From the NCBI RefSeq assembly GCF_954871325.1, contig NC_088778.1, positions 26,335,120-26,399,119 on the forward strand: 64,000 nucleotides of DNA. The letters are read 5' to 3'. This document shows, piece after piece, positions 24,640 through 37,976 of this stretch (the stretch's first letter is position 1; the number at the start of each line of letters is the position of its first letter). The DNA comes from Gordionus sp. m RMFG-2023 (lineage: Eukaryota > Nematomorpha > Gordioida > Chordodea > Parachordodidae). The position numbers and the translations under genes are program-made. Under the pieces are notes generated by a model, which was given only the letters and a program-made list of their open reading frames with translations, was not told where the DNA came from and did no database searches.

Positions 24640-24679
24640 CCTGTCATATTGATGTGGGCCTGAATAAAAATATGACAGG
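24640..24679. promoter_or_regulatory. Perfect 11-bp hairpin 53 bp upstream of the ING start codon
   Basis: CCTGTCATATT (24640-24650) and its complement AATATGACAGG (24669-24679) around an 18-base loop, in the 5' flank or leader of the ING gene. Role unknown; it could be a transposon footprint or a structured leader. Confidence 0.45.
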
Positions 24680-24829
24680 TTAGAATGTGAAATGTTTTTT
24701 TTACCATTTTTATAACACCTATAAATGGCAATAGACTTTAATAAAAAATTACTTTTGAAGAGCAAGAATACTCTCCTTCTATTAATAATACATTTTAAAA
24801 TTTTTTTCTTTGAGAAATAAACTTTAGCT

Positions 24830-25043
24830 AGTCATTTTAACGGCTTGTTTGGGCCGATTTTTAAAAACGGCTAACTCAATATTTTAGCCAGAAAAAAGCC
24901 TCGAAATTTCTATAATAGATATATCTAGACCTTTGTTCCGCCTATAAACAAAATCTTCAGGCTTGTGTAATATTTTTTTTTGGATGAAATATTGAGTTAG
25001 CCGTTTTTACAAATAAGCTCAAAATGTGCCATTTAAAAACACT
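24830..25043. mobile_element. MITE family B, copy 1 (upstream of ING)
   Basis: Terminal inverted repeats of about 60 bp, inner part AAAACGGCTAACTCAATATT, matching copies at 40409-40541 and 44937-45154. About 240 bp upstream of the ING start. Confidence 0.75.
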
Positions 25044-25829
25044 GGTTAGCAGTAACGGCTCTGTATATCTTGTTGTTAAAAATCATATTATAACTGATTT
25101 ATGGAATAAATTAGACATGTTTTTTATACCGATTGACAATCACGCCATTTAATTTAATTGATATTAAATAAGAAAAACACTGGAAAGAATCTGATTGAAA
25201 AAGGGGGATAGAAAGGAGTTTAACTGAAACAAAAATCTATTGATGTTAAAATTATAAATTGTAATGATATATAAAAAGAATATAAGTCGAGGTTCTTATT
25301 ATTTTTTGATTTTTAATAATACTGATAGTCCTTTTTGTTCTCTTTTTTGACAAGATTTTTTAGAATTTTTAGGTTTCAAAAGTATCAGTTGCCCGCATGA
25401 TGACATAATCTTTCTCTGTCTCCTTTTTTACTACTTTATATTAACTTTTCTGTCCCATTTCTTAAAATCTCTCACTAAATCTTTTACAAAATTTTATTCT
25501 AATCGAAACGACATACCCCTCTAACAAGTATCATTAAATATTCCATCATATAATCAACTATTATAAATCCCCTTTTCTCATTTTAATTTGTAGTATTCAA
25601 TATAATTTGTTTATTGATTTTTTTTCTATTCACATCACACAAATACCAAATTATATTTAATTTATTTTTACATAATTTCTAATTTGTTTTTAACGTTTTT
25701 TTTTTGAAATACATAATGGGAAAATGATATCAAATAAAGAAAAAGATACTTACTTTCATTTAATTATATATATTTATTCCCTTTTATTGTAATATAATAT
25801 TTTTGCCATAGATTTAAGCCAGAAATGGG

Positions 25830-27640
25830 GGTTCAATTGGAAGAGGTCGCTTATGAGTCGGCAAATGGTCAAACTGGGCTAATGTTTTATAGTGATTATA
25901 GCTATAGAAAACAAAAAAAAATATTTTCAATAAATAACGCAAACAATGTGGGCCCTTAAAATTTTTAGTAAGAGGTTGTTAATCAGTTAAATCGCATTAT
26001 AAGAATTTTTTGGGAATAAAGTTTACACGTAAATATAGCGATAGGAAACAAAAACGGAGATTTTGCATGGATAACGTCAGAAATGTTGGCCTTTCTAATT
26101 TTATAAGTGGTCGGTTAAGACAGTGTCTCTACAATGGTGGAAAGGGGGCAACAATGTTATTGCTTCTTAAAATTTGAATGGATATTTGAAAATTTTTATA
26201 AGTTCTCAAATAATATATAAAAAAAATAAAAGAATAGATATAAAACAAATGGATTAAAATCCAAGCTATATTTCAATCTTTTATCGAATAATAAATAAAT
26301 ACCATTATAGATATGATTATTAAAAATTCAAAAAAAAATGAATTTAACAGATATTTTTCAGTTATAGTTGATGGTACATATATGTTTTGAAATCAGATAG
26401 TATATATATTCAAAACAGTAAAACGCCTAACCCGGTTATAAATAGATATTTATTGTACGGGTAACACCATTGAGCTTGATATTAAAAAATATTAGATTCA
26501 AGCTTAGTTATATAAATATACTTCTATTTTTGTTGGGTAAAGATGGTGCATAATACCTGAGTGAATAGATCGATAGAGGCAGGTTTTTATTACTTTAGTC
26601 CCAAAGGCAGCTTTTATTTTATGCTATTGTCATGGATCAAATTTAATCATTGTTCAATGATGTAAATCGTTAAAAGAGTAGATAAATATTTTAGGCATCC
26701 TAGACGAGATTCACGTATTTCAATAGTGTTATAAGAGAGGCAGTGCTCTAAGCATGCTGGTAATATACTGATAAAATCGCTAATTAAGAATACCACTCGG
26801 TTATAATATCTTATTAGGATCTAAAATGTTTATTTAATATAATTTATAGAAGGTGGTTATCATTATAAGGCTATTGTTAATTTATTCCTACTTTATGGGG
26901 TAATTTTTTAATAATATATTTTGGTACATTCACATTCAGAATTTATTAGAAACAATCATGATTTAAAATTTACTATAGCAAATTATATTTTTAAAATGAA
27001 CACTTCGAGCGAATATAATATTGTTAAAAAATATTATAACTATAAAAGCCGACAATAGAACAGTATTATTTTGAATTAAACATTATATAATGATTTTGAA
27101 AGTTTATTAAAATTTCGTTCATATGGAAATTTAATCTTCTATGCGATTGCGCATTTTTTTAGTAGGTTGTGTATTGGGAATTAAATATCTATCTATATTA
27201 AGCAGACCTACTCCATTCAATCCATTTTCTGATGTCGTACTTCTGAGATAAGTTATTATTCTCATTAATGAAGAAAGGATCCTCTCACTTATGCTTGTAT
27301 TAATTGGTATTGTTTACAGAATATACAGCAATCTTATTATATTTGGGAAAAGCTCCACAATGTATTTACCTCCAAATCCGCTTAATAACATGTCGCTTAA
27401 GTATAAATACTTTTAAATGTCAATCGGTTAATTGCGAAATATTAGTTAACTAAGAAAAATGTGAGGTCCTATTTACGTGTTAACAACACTATTATAGGAG
27501 CAACTAAAAAAATCTGGAAACGTAGTTTCCCGAAAACAGAGGCAGCATTATTAATTTGGTACGTTTACACAGATGAAGACAAAAATTGCAGCCTGAATGG
27601 GCTTGTTTAGCTATAAAAGGATAGAATGTGCAGTAGAACA
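25830..27640 (+). pseudogene. Possible second FLYWCH/MULE relic, heavily decayed
   Basis: Two successive stretches (about 25870-25970 and 26025-26125) are diverged copies of each other and read like degraded FLYWCH modules (YSDYSYRKQKK..., RKYSDRKQKRRF). NRYFSVIVDGTYM near 26350-26390 resembles the first catalytic Asp block (VDGT) of Mutator-like transposases. Everything between and after is broken, so the borders are guesses and the call is weak. Confidence 0.3.
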
Positions 27641-28349
27641 TTTGACGAAGATCTAATTTTTATAAATATCTGCAATTTTTAAATAGGCGGCAGAGATTTA
27701 GGAAAAACAAAATATTATACAATCTGCAATAAAAGAGAGAGTGCAGACCTTTGAAAATTATTTTTTTTAAATAAATAATAAGGGTATGATATTTCAGAAT
27801 GGGATTACATGAATGATTTAATAAAGATAACTGAACCATTATTTGCCTAACTAAAGCAAAGTTTTGAATGAATACGGCATCTTTAACAAGCATGTATGCT
27901 AACTTGAAGGACTAAGAATCATTAAGAAGGTTGTCATTGTATCTAAATAATCATTGCAAATTATTTCAAATCAATTATTAATTTTATAAAAATTATTTAT
28001 CTGTTTATATATTCAATATAATAAAGAAAAATAAAATATCATGTGTGTAATTTTAATATTACAATTTATAAAAAGCATTTCTCAATGTGTAAAATTGTAT
28101 TATCTACTTTCACTCATTTGATAGCTTTAATGCTTAGAATATAGGTAAATTATATATTATTAATAATAACACAAAATGACTAATATCTAACAAAAAATTA
28201 TATTTATCTTATAATTGCGAAAAATCAGATAAGTGCGAAAGAATAAATTTTTTCAGTCCCTTCGCCATTCATTTTATTGTAAAAGTATGAAATGCTTCCA
28301 TAGATTTCTAGAAGTATTCAGTGGCGTAGCCATTTTTAATATATTTTTA
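27641..28349. other. AT-rich stretch, nothing recognised
   Basis: No supported gene. A lone CAGTGGCGTAGCC at about 28319 resembles the terminus of the hAT family seen at 10371 but no partner end was found. Confidence 0.4.
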
Positions 28350-28729
28350 TTAGGCTGTGTACAAAATGTTTTTAAAAAAATTTCATGATTTATAAATTTT
28401 CGCAAATTAATAATAAAACATTTTGGAGACAGCCAAGTTTTATGAAAATTAATATAAAAAAAAACACAAAAAAACAAAACCAAAAAAAACACAACCAAAG
28501 AAACGAGAATAAAATACGGAAAATAACATACTTTAATATTACTTACTGTTACTAGTTTTTCCTATTCAAATTTATTAATTTCTATTATTTATTTTTTAAA
28601 AAATAATTTTTTGTAAATGACGAAAAATGATTTAGCACTATTTTTTTTTTACATTAAAATCATTGTTATTTTTTTTCTTCTTCAAAATGTGTTTATTTAT
28701 ATTTTTTTTAAATTTTAGACACAGCCTTA
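28350..28729. mobile_element. MITE family C-like element
   Basis: Ends TAGGCTGTGTACAAAATG at 28351 and the complement of AAGGCTGTGTCTAAAATTT ending at about 28729; interior poly-A/T. Shares the GGCTGTGT end with elements at 35816 and 61782 but differs inside. Confidence 0.5.
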
Positions 28730-29439
28730 ATAAAAAAAATTATTTATTTACAACCAAACTGGTCCATAGTGTAAAATAAATAAAATTATTTAGTGCAATA
28801 ATAATGTTTTATTAGTCAAATTTGACATAATATAAACGATTTCATTTCTGCTAAGGTATATAAAGATCATACAAGAACTAGCATTTTATTTACAAATAAT
28901 AAAATAACTCAATAATTTACACCATACTCGATAATTTATATTTGACTATATGAAATTTTCAATTTGAAAAGGAAAAAAAAAATAAAAATTTATCTATTTT
29001 ATTATAAATTACTAGAAGAACAAGTATAAACTATATCTTGAACATATATATTAAATAAATAAATGGCGACCAAAAAATATTTATTATTGATATATTTAGT
29101 AAATATTTGTTCGAAATATTAGATTTTTGAATATCCCTCTTGAAATTTCTGTAATCATCAGAAAATCTTTCATTAGAATATGTAGTTCCTTTTCTAATAA
29201 ATAATTGATAATAAATTATAATGCATATTAACATAAATAAATATACATTTATTTCTAACATCAATAAGTCATCTAAATACAGTCATATTATTTTAAGATT
29301 AAGTAGGTTTTAAAATCGTATTACGCTATCTCAGACCGAAACACAATTTGAGAAAGAAGAGTGAAATATAAAAATAGTTTAAAACTTTAGAAATATTAAC
29401 TTTAAAATAATGCATTAGGATCATATTGATATAAGATCT

Positions 29440-30375
29440 GCCGATTATGTCCAGAACAGGGTAGAAAAGGTTAAGACCGGCGATTGACTAAACATAAGTT
29501 TAAGTTGGAATTGCTTATCATTATTCTTTTATTAGTGAAGTACCCTCTTTATTCTGCATCCTATTGTTTTCGGAATATATCCTTAAATATAAATTCCAAG
29601 ATCCGCACAACTCTTAGGCTGGCACACAGTTTAGAGTGCAACACTCATGAATAAATTCATACACTCAACTCAACATGATTGTTGCACCATACATCAGTCT
29701 ATGTATATATCACAGCTAGTCTTGTTGTTTAGGCGGATGGAGCCAAACTTTTAGAGAATGTAAATCGTAAAAATTTACATTAACTTAAATAACGAGTTCA
29801 TTTCGAATTTATCATTCAAGCCAAAGGGGGCAGAATTTCAAAAATATTAAAAGTCGGGCCATTAGTAGACCCAATTAATTATCAACACTAGTTATGTATA
29901 ATATTCATCAGTAACAAGTGTTAATGATACGATATTGAGCGTATGACTGGTTCCTCGTGTGTTGAACAATTAAGATTATTTGCTAGAACCTTTGTGCAAG
30001 CTTAGGGAGTTTGGTTCATCAAGAACATCTTAGCATTTAGAATTACAGGGTAAAATTGTATATTTGTAATCAAAAAAATAAAACAATGTGTTTATATTTA
30101 TGCACATTACTTATAAAATAAATACGATCCGTTATAACAGTAAAAACTACAAAAGCTAAAAAAAAAATTACATCAAATATAAAATTTTAGTTTTACATAT
30201 ATTATATACTAATAAAGATATATCCCAAATATAGGATTTAGAAAAAAAAATGTCTATATTTCAATAAAGAATAATGATAAGCAATTACCATTTAAATTTT
30301 TGCTAGTTCTATCCTTTATTATCTTTTTCTGAACATGATCGATATTGTTGACCTAAGTTTTACTCTATACTATTT
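29440..30375. repeat. Diverged inverted repeat pair of about 100 bp enclosing about 0.7 kb
   Basis: GGAATTGCTTATCATTATTC at 29507 reappears reverse-complemented near 30270-30295, with weaker similarity extending outward on both sides. The interior holds no recognised gene. Probably an old DNA transposon. Confidence 0.45.
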
Positions 30376-30983
30376 TAAACCATATGTCAATTTGATGTTC
30401 AAGAAGTTTGTTTTTTAAAAGTTATAAATTTTCCTTATATTTCATCCTATTTAAATTTATGGTATATTTTTTTAAAAATTATACTCATAATTTGTAAAAA
30501 GATACTTTTATATGATAATGCAATTATCTTATATTTATGACTATGGGAAAAATTTTCGCTATATAAGCTCAAACAAACGTAATTTTTTTTTTCCCCATAA
30601 AAGCAAATAAGTCTAATCACTGCCTTGTTTATAAGGTGAAACTAATTAGCTGCTTAAGTCAAATACTTTGAATAAATTTCATAAATTTATATTTACTTAT
30701 ACTCATCATAATGTTTTCGAACCCACAAATCATTAAAATTTGGATTTTGTCTATAGTTATTATCGTAAGTAGGGAATCTAGAAAAATATGTTTGCATAAC
30801 TAAACATATAAGTTTATTTATCGTATTAAGGTTATATGAGAGTAAGTATTTTTTTTGTATCTAATAACATTGATATCAATTAACATCGAACTTATAATTT
30901 TAGAAAGATCATGAATGAACGATTCTAGGAGCCTCAATAAATAATCTCAAAATTAAAATTTAAACGTTCATACGATTAATCGT

Positions 30984-33900
30984 TCAGAGGCTCAAATCCC
31001 TAATATTTATTGTTTTTAACCTATAATGGGAAGACGCATAGGGAGGTAGAGCGAAATAACGATATTTTTTCATTATGGTAGATGTCGCGAGAGAATTATA
31101 TTGTGGTGATGTTTCCGGCTGGGAAGGTACCTTAGATTTGAATTTATAATTTGGACTTTTGGGATAATATTTAGATTTGACGTAAGCATTTCTCATATTG
31201 ATCCCACTGGAAAAAAAAAACAAAAAATTAATATGATTACAAAAAAATAATATTATAATTTATTTTTAAAATTAATTTTACGATGTAAGGGGCTCGTGAG
31301 GTAGTACGTGCTTCACTAGAAAACCAGCTTCCCTTACATGATTTATGATAGTATCGTTTCCCAGAAAGTGAGCTTAAAATATTAAAAATTAAATTTAAAA
31401 CAAAATTAGAATGTCGCTGGGTGGTGTATTTAATTATTTTATTTTTTTGAACAGACTAAAAACACCGACACGGTTTACATTAAAAATTTATTGTAAATGA
31501 AAAATATTGGTATAATTATAAAATATTATTTAGTAATGTAAATATATTTGTTTAAATTTAATTAAATATAAAAAAGGCTTATGAATGCGTTTTTTTAGAA
31601 TTCAAAATATCCGTTTCTGAATAGCGAATATTTTTAGATTTAGATAAATATGAATACGTATATTTTTGGCCGGAACAGGAAGGAAAAAAAATTCATTTGT
31701 TCCAGGTCAGTGGTCAAAGTATATCACTTAAAAAAATGGTGTTTAGGATGCTATTTTAAACAGAATTCAGAACGAAAAATTTTTAGTCTAGCTAGTAGGA
31801 CGCGGCCCAAATCATTTTAAGTTAATATAAATTTAATGAATAAACATAAAATTTAGCGATACGAATAATCTCATTAAATATATTTTTTTAAACGACCGTT
31901 ACAAACACGTCTCCTAATCAACGAGTAAATTCAAGATTTTTTTGGCCCGGGCCAGAATTTTAACCCTTCATTCATAGAGCGAATTCGCGGCGAATCATTA
32001 AAATATGCGGTATTTTTGTATTCTCGCCCACGAAATCATTCTTGTGAACGAGGGGTTACCCTGAATTCATGGTTAGCACGAATTTGCAGCGAAGTTTACA
32101 AAATATGCTGTATTTTTGTGTATTTATATATATTACGCCGCAAATTCGTTTTAAATTTGAATGAAGGATAACGTTTCCAATTTTTTATAGCTTATTTAGT
32201 CATGTTTATGTCGTTTTCCTTCTATTTAAGAATTATTTGTACAAACATATTTTAAGGGCCAGGAAAAAAGTATTTACGTGCTAGGCTGAAAGTATTTTTA
32301 ACAAATCTTTAAACTATAGCAAAAAATAAGGGAAAACATGAGAGAAAAATGTATACCAGCTCCGAATGCGAAAAATACGCTATTTTTTCCGGCGTTTCTC
32401 TTGATAATTTCGATGGCTCTTTCGGCCATCTTCTTATTTCTCCCGGCTATCAATTCTTGCCTAAAATAATTGTCGATTATAATATGAGGTCCGATAGTTG
32501 TTTTGTCTTTTGCTCTATAATGATGATCGTATTCTTCCGGCAATTCGATAGATTGAAAATCATCGTTAGCATCTTTTACAGGATTGGAATAAAACGCGTT
32601 CTTGGATAAAATCATATTGGCATCGTCGGGTGAATGTATCAAAACGTCAACGTTGCCACACAGGTAGATATTGGCTATATCGGATGTGGAGGTATGCAAT
32701 TTATCCAAATATTCTGAATCAAATGCATGTTTTTGAGATGAATCGCCAATCTGGTTTTTGACACCGGTGGAAGCTCTAAGATTGTGTTCGTGCTTGGTGA
32801 GAGTTTGGTTCAAGGCTATCAATACCTCGGAGTATGATGATTTATTATATACAATCGAGAATTATAAATATTATCAATAATTTAAAAAAATTTATATAAA
32901 TAACATTTCTAAAAAGTATTTAATACTTCATGATATAGTTTTATTTGCGTTTATATAACTCACATGGAGGAGGGGGGGGGTGTAAACTGCAAACTTACCT
33001 TTAAAGAGAAGAGAGAAAATACCGTAATGTATAAAAGAAAATAGACCAAATTTAATTATAAATTTACGCGAAGACCCGAATGTAAAAAAAACTTCGCCTA
33101 AACACTCGATAATTTACATTGGTCAGCAGAGACTTAAATTATTATCATATATAATACAGCATCAAAATTGTGCATTATACCTAACTCATCTTCGACTCAT
33201 TTAAATATTGAGAATATTTTGTAATGTAATATAAAACCCTTGTACAATTTTGACTGATTTCATTATTAATAATAAATCAATATTCTTGTCGAGATCACAT
33301 TTATATATATATATAAAATATTTTGGTGGTTATCAATTTTTTTTTCTTCTTATAAATTCTTATTAACATAATAGGGCACTAATAATTTCAAAAAAAACTA
33401 AAATTTAGCCTTTTAAAAAAAAGTTTGTTATATTTAAAAAAAATATTATATAGTATCTTTTAGCATTTCTTACCCACATTAATATTCATGATATTAAGTT
33501 TCATTCTATCATTTTTTTCATAATAAATTATTTTAAAAAAGTTATTTTGGTTTTTTAAAATTTCAGCCAATTATTATTATTATTATTATACTTGTGATGA
33601 ATTCAAATCGTTTAACGGGGTACATTGATCTTCGACCCGTTCGATGGCTCCAACGATTTTATTAGATTTGTCAGCTTTAAGGGATAAAAATAGGTCTAGG
33701 ACGGGGGTACCTCTAGCTCTTATATCGTTTTCAGTCAAGGCGTTTAGCATCAACATTATCCATATAGGTCTTTTACGACGCCAATCTGCAGTAATGGCTT
33801 GAAATATAGCCTCAGAATCCTGATCGCCCATCTTATGTCTAGAAGCAGAATCATCCGTTTCCTTGAGTTTTCGCGCGCTGGAATGAGTCCTAATCTTTCT

Positions 33901-34434
33901 ATATTTGTGGGATATGTGGTTGGACGCGGGAATGTTGTTGATAGAATGTATCGTGTTTGAGGTAATCAAGCCGAGTGTGACTAATTTTTGGAACTTAAGA
34001 TTATTATTATCAATATTAAAGGTTTGATGTTGCAAGGATTTATCTTTTTTGTATCGATTGTCTATATAATGGCTGTCAATTTTTTCGTCCAAATTTTTAA
34101 CCTCGTACTGTGACGTCATTTTATCGTTTAACCAAAAAGGAATTAAATCGCGAATCGACGCAATATGCCGCCTAAGACGTTTGTACAAATGACTAGGTAT
34201 AATTTGGTCTAATGTGAGCCCGTTTGGAAGGAGTTGACATCTTTCCAACTCTCGTACGGTATTATAATCGGTCAGGTCGAGTTCGAAAAATACGGAATGA
34301 CTACGTTCGAATGCTAACTTAGCGTTATCCGGAATATCCTCCCACACCATATCGTAGGGGACGTGTATAGTCCCGTAAAAATATGATGGCGGATCGATCT
34401 CGATTTTCCATAAAAATGAATTTTTAGCCATATT
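30984..34434 (-). CDS. TIKI-family (TRABD2) Wnt-cleaving metalloprotease, four coding exons visible
   Basis: TIKI proteins are membrane-associated proteases that clip the N-terminus of Wnt ligands and so block signalling; the family is animal-specific and has a TraB/GumN fold. Exons: 34434-33592, 32825-32357, 31372-31282, 31206-30984, with GT-AG introns of 766, 984 and 75 bp that keep frame. Motifs in order: NSFLWKIEIDPPSYFYGTIH (first GxxH), VFFELDLTDYNT, RRKRPIWIMLMLNALTENDI, RGTPVLDLFLSLKA, then across the junction LNSSQ/VLIALNQTL, YFRQELIAGRNKKM, VFFAFGA/AHFLGN (second GxxH, here GAAH where human has GAGH). The ATG at 34431 follows an acceptor-like TTTTAG and aligns inside the human mature protein, so an upstream signal-peptide exon probably exists but was not found. 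About 100 residues of Asn/Ser/His/Lys-rich sequence are inserted after PFWLNDKM. No hydrophobic C-terminal tail is seen. Confidence 0.92.
31960..32171. mobile_element. MITE family D, in a TIKI intron
   Basis: Starts TTAACCCTTCATTCAT and ends with the near-complement GAATGAAGGATAA. Inner GCGAATTCGCGGCGAA pairs with CGCCGCAAATTCG. The second half carries a GTTAGCACGAATTTGCAGCG segment shared with a copy at 62013-62130. It lies in the 984-bp intron between TIKI exons 2 and 3. Confidence 0.65.
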
Positions 34435-35100
34435 CTAAAATGGATAAAAAAAATAATATGATTATGGTTCAACTCAAAAAAAAATTGGCGTTACAACAGT
34501 GGTTTATTATTTCTATTGGTTGATTTACAATCACATGACCTGTCAGATTTGACAGTTAATAAAACTGACTAAATTTTTTATTAAAAACCAACCTCTCATC
34601 CAATTAAACAAAATTCTCTCAGTTGAACATTCCTTGAATATATGTATCATCATCGATACACAATTTTGAGTTTATTTCTGTACGATAAAAAATAAACAAC
34701 CCTATATTTTATATAATGGATGGGGAGTTTTGGAACTTACACGAAAAAATAAATCTGATACTGGATCCAAATATTTTTCAAAAAAAATGGTTCTAGTTCC
34801 GGTTCTAAACTCTATTACAAGTAATCATAAAAGAAAGACAGAAACAAAGAAAATAATCCAAAAAAATTAAGCCAATAATAAACAATAAACCCCTCTTAAA
34901 ATGATCCACTAAAACATTTTTAAAGATTATATTCATTCATTCATTAAGCGTGGTCCACGAACCCGTCCTGATGTGAGAACCTATACGAGTTAATGACAGC
35001 CCCCCCCCTCGTATAATAGCTTTGGTTATTTTTTTAATTTTGCAAGGAAGCCGATAAAACCTTTAAAATCACTTGCACTCTTAACATTTTAGATCCTGAT
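34435..35100. other. 5' flank of the TIKI gene
   Basis: AT-rich. I looked for a signal-peptide exon on the - strand and did not find one I could support. Confidence 0.4.
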
Positions 35101-35106
35101 TCCCAA

Positions 35107-35445
35107 TTAATTTTTAAGAGAGGTTTCTGGGTTCTTTCTCCAGCTTTAGTTCAAAACTCTGAATGGATTATGACAATAAAATTATAAATGATTAATACTA
35201 ATTAGAAGAACGAATGAAAAACAAATCGGCACAACATCAGACGGATCAAATATTAAATGTAAATATAAATTACTTGCAACTTTTAAGGTTCTAGGGTTCC
35301 CTAGAAATATTAAAAGAGGACTCCAGCTTCTATTTCCGTTCATATAACTCTGAATGGATTATGACAGTAAAAATTTTAAATGGTTAATACCAATTACAGA
35401 AATATATGAAGAAGAAGAAAAAATCGAACATCAGAAAGATCAACT
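35107..35445. repeat. Two tandem copies of a unit of about 180-190 bp
   Basis: AACTCTGAATGGATTATGAC begins matching segments at about 35154 and 35348, each continuing through AAATGxTTAATACxAATTA to CATCAGAxxGATCAA. Confidence 0.65.
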
Positions 35446-35815
35446 ATTGAATTTTCTGGGTCGATTTATCGAAATTTAATTTTAAAAAAATAAAATAAGC
35501 ATAACTAATAATAAAAAAGGAGCAGCTTGTTAATGGATACATCCACAAAGCCTCTTGATTCAAAAAAAGCCCACTTCTCTCATAACTGAAATTCAAAATT
35601 CTAAATTTTTCCCCTTATATTCATAAATGATTTCGACATTATAGATTTTGTATTGTATATTGTTTACATTCTTAACATATTAATTGATTATATAATATAA
35701 ATTAGCCTGTTATATATATACTACATGTTTTTACCTAGGATAGTTATGCTAATATTTTTTTACTTATAAATGTATTATCTTAAGATGGCTATGCAAATAT
35801 TTTAGAAAAGTATTT

Positions 35816-35982
35816 TTAGGCTGTGTCTTGGCTTCACTCATTTCCACAGCCGGCTGTTGTAAAAAGTAAAAGGAAAAAAAAAGTTAAAACAAACCAAAAT
35901 ACGGTGTCCTAGTTCAAAAGTTGTTTAGTCTAGGACTAAACAGCAATAAGTATCAAAATTAAGTTGAACTAGAACACAGCAT
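35816..35982. mobile_element. MITE family C element
   Basis: About 167 bp, ends TTAGGCTGTGTCTTGG and the complement of TGCTGTGTTCTAGTTCAAC. Related to 61782-62015. Confidence 0.6.
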
Positions 35983-36061
35983 TATTGTATTTTTCCGAAA
36001 GAAGAGTATATAATATTTCAGTAAACCTGACTTCAACATAAATAATAAAACAGATAAATAT

Positions 36062-36848
36062 TAGGGCTGTGCCGATCCACATATTTTTCACCGATCCGAT
36101 CCGATATTTTCCGATATTGCTTCAAACCCGATCCGATATTACTGATTTTCAATCACCCCCGTTTGAACCAAGTGTAATTATGAAATCAATATTTTTTATG
36201 CAAAAAATCGAATTATGAATTTAATTTAATTTTTTATTTCTACAAGATAAAAAAAATATATGTTTAATAATATATCAATTTTATGTTGGTATGAATTATA
36301 TAATTGTAATATTTAATATATAAAATTATAATATATTAGATTTTTTAAATAAATATGAGAGTCTCCAGATTTTCTGGGAATAAGCTTCTACGATATGGAC
36401 TATCTATATCTCCTGCTGTACTGAAGGCAGACTCAGATGATTCCGCAGATAACGCATTTTGCAAAATTATCTTTGTCTTTTGTAAAATATTTCCATAATT
36501 CAGATACCATATTTAAAAAAATTCTTTTATTTAAAGTATAAAAAAAAAATTGGCGTTATTTAAAAAGATTTAAAATAAAAAAAACTTTGGGTGTTCCTAT
36601 TTTTATAAAAAGAAACTTTTAAAATACTATAAATCTGTTTTAAAAAAGATATAAAATTTTAAAAAATTATTTAGAAAATTTTCTAATTATGTAAAATAAA
36701 TATACATAACATAAAATAATATAATATAAAATAGCAAAAAAAAATAAAAGATCGGATCGGTTTTTTACAGGTATCGGCCCAATCCGATATTTGTCGTAAA
36801 ACGCCAAATATCGGTACCGATCCGATATTTAATATCGGCACAGCCCTA
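36062..36848 (-). mobile_element. Internally deleted hAT element keeping the hATC domain
   Basis: 787 bp. Perfect terminal repeats TAGGGCTGTGCCGAT and ATCGGCACAGCCCTA; perfect 8-bp target duplication ATAAATAT at 36054-36061 and 36849-36856. Subterminal CGATCCGATAT repeats at both ends. On the - strand at about 36460-36361 the frame reads LSAESSESAFSTAGDID then RRSLFPENLETL, the hATC dimerisation domain. No catalytic part remains. Confidence 0.9.
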
Positions 36849-37426
36849 ATAAATATGTAAGGATCAACTATTTTTTTTGTTGATTTCCTAGAAGTTAACA
36901 TTGTATTTTTGAATTTCTATCCACAATTGTCGTCGGTGAAAAAGTAATTCTCTCAGTTCGTTTGAAAATGAAAAACATACTTGATTTTATTGCTTTTAAT
37001 AGTTTTTAAAAATATAACGAAGTTTAAGGAGGAAAAAAAATATTCATAGATAAATTGAAGCAAATTCAATAGTCAAGATTTAAGAATCCCTAGCCTTTAA
37101 TTCATTAAAAATAGACTACCACAAAAAAAAAATGTAATGAAAGAAATAATCAAAAATCTTTTTGAACCAACTATGAACCTCCATAAAATTTGATACTTAA
37201 CAGCAGATTTCCAATTTTCACACATCATTTTTATTTTAATAATTTTAAAAAAAAATGTAGCGTGAAGTAACTGTACGTATCTTTAAGTAGATATATTTTG
37301 TAAGAGTGTAGCTGTATATCTTGATATATTTTTACTAGATAAAAGTTTTTTTTAACAAGCAATGATTGTAGGTTTATATAAAGTTGCATTAATGTAAATG
37401 ACTAATTTAATTCTTCCATTTTTAAG

Positions 37427-37976
37427 CAGGGACCCGAACCGTTATTTATAACGGTTCAGTTTGGTTACGGTTCATGATGTGAAAAATTATAATGGTTATG
37501 TTTTGGTTACGGTTCTTTAATTATAAAGGAACATTACGATTATAATTTTTTTTTATTGAAGCAACACCATCTTCTAATTTATTTTTATTATAAGCATCTA
37601 TAAAAAAAATATATAAGATTCAAAATAACTCATTTTTAAATATATTATTTGAACGTAAATATATTTTCTAATATAAATGGATTCCTTTTTGTTCGTTGAG
37701 ACGATTACACAAATTTTAGCCCCGAAAAGGCCCTTTCTACAGATTTTTGTATTGCGGGAACCGCCAGTACTTTTATATAATTCTGGATATTCAAATTATT
37801 TTCATTTCCAAAATATAATAACTGAACCGGTTTGAACCGATTTAACCCTTTTTTTATAAAGGTTCTTTTTACTCCTTCAAAAAATAATTATATCGGTTCG
37901 ATTACGGTTATGGTTCAGATATTTATAGCGGTTTATAATGGTTTAACGGTTCGTTATGGTTCACTCCGGGTCCCTG
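37427..37976 (-). mobile_element. Internally deleted hAT element keeping the hATC domain
   Basis: 550 bp. Ends CAGGGACCCGAACCG and CACTCCGGGTCCCTG; perfect 8-bp target duplication TTTTTAAG at 37419-37426 and 37977-37984. Subterminal AACGGTT repeats. On the - strand at about 37770-37645 the frame reads LAVPAIQKSVERAFSGLKFV then a stop and further hATC-like residues (PFILENIF). Confidence 0.9.
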
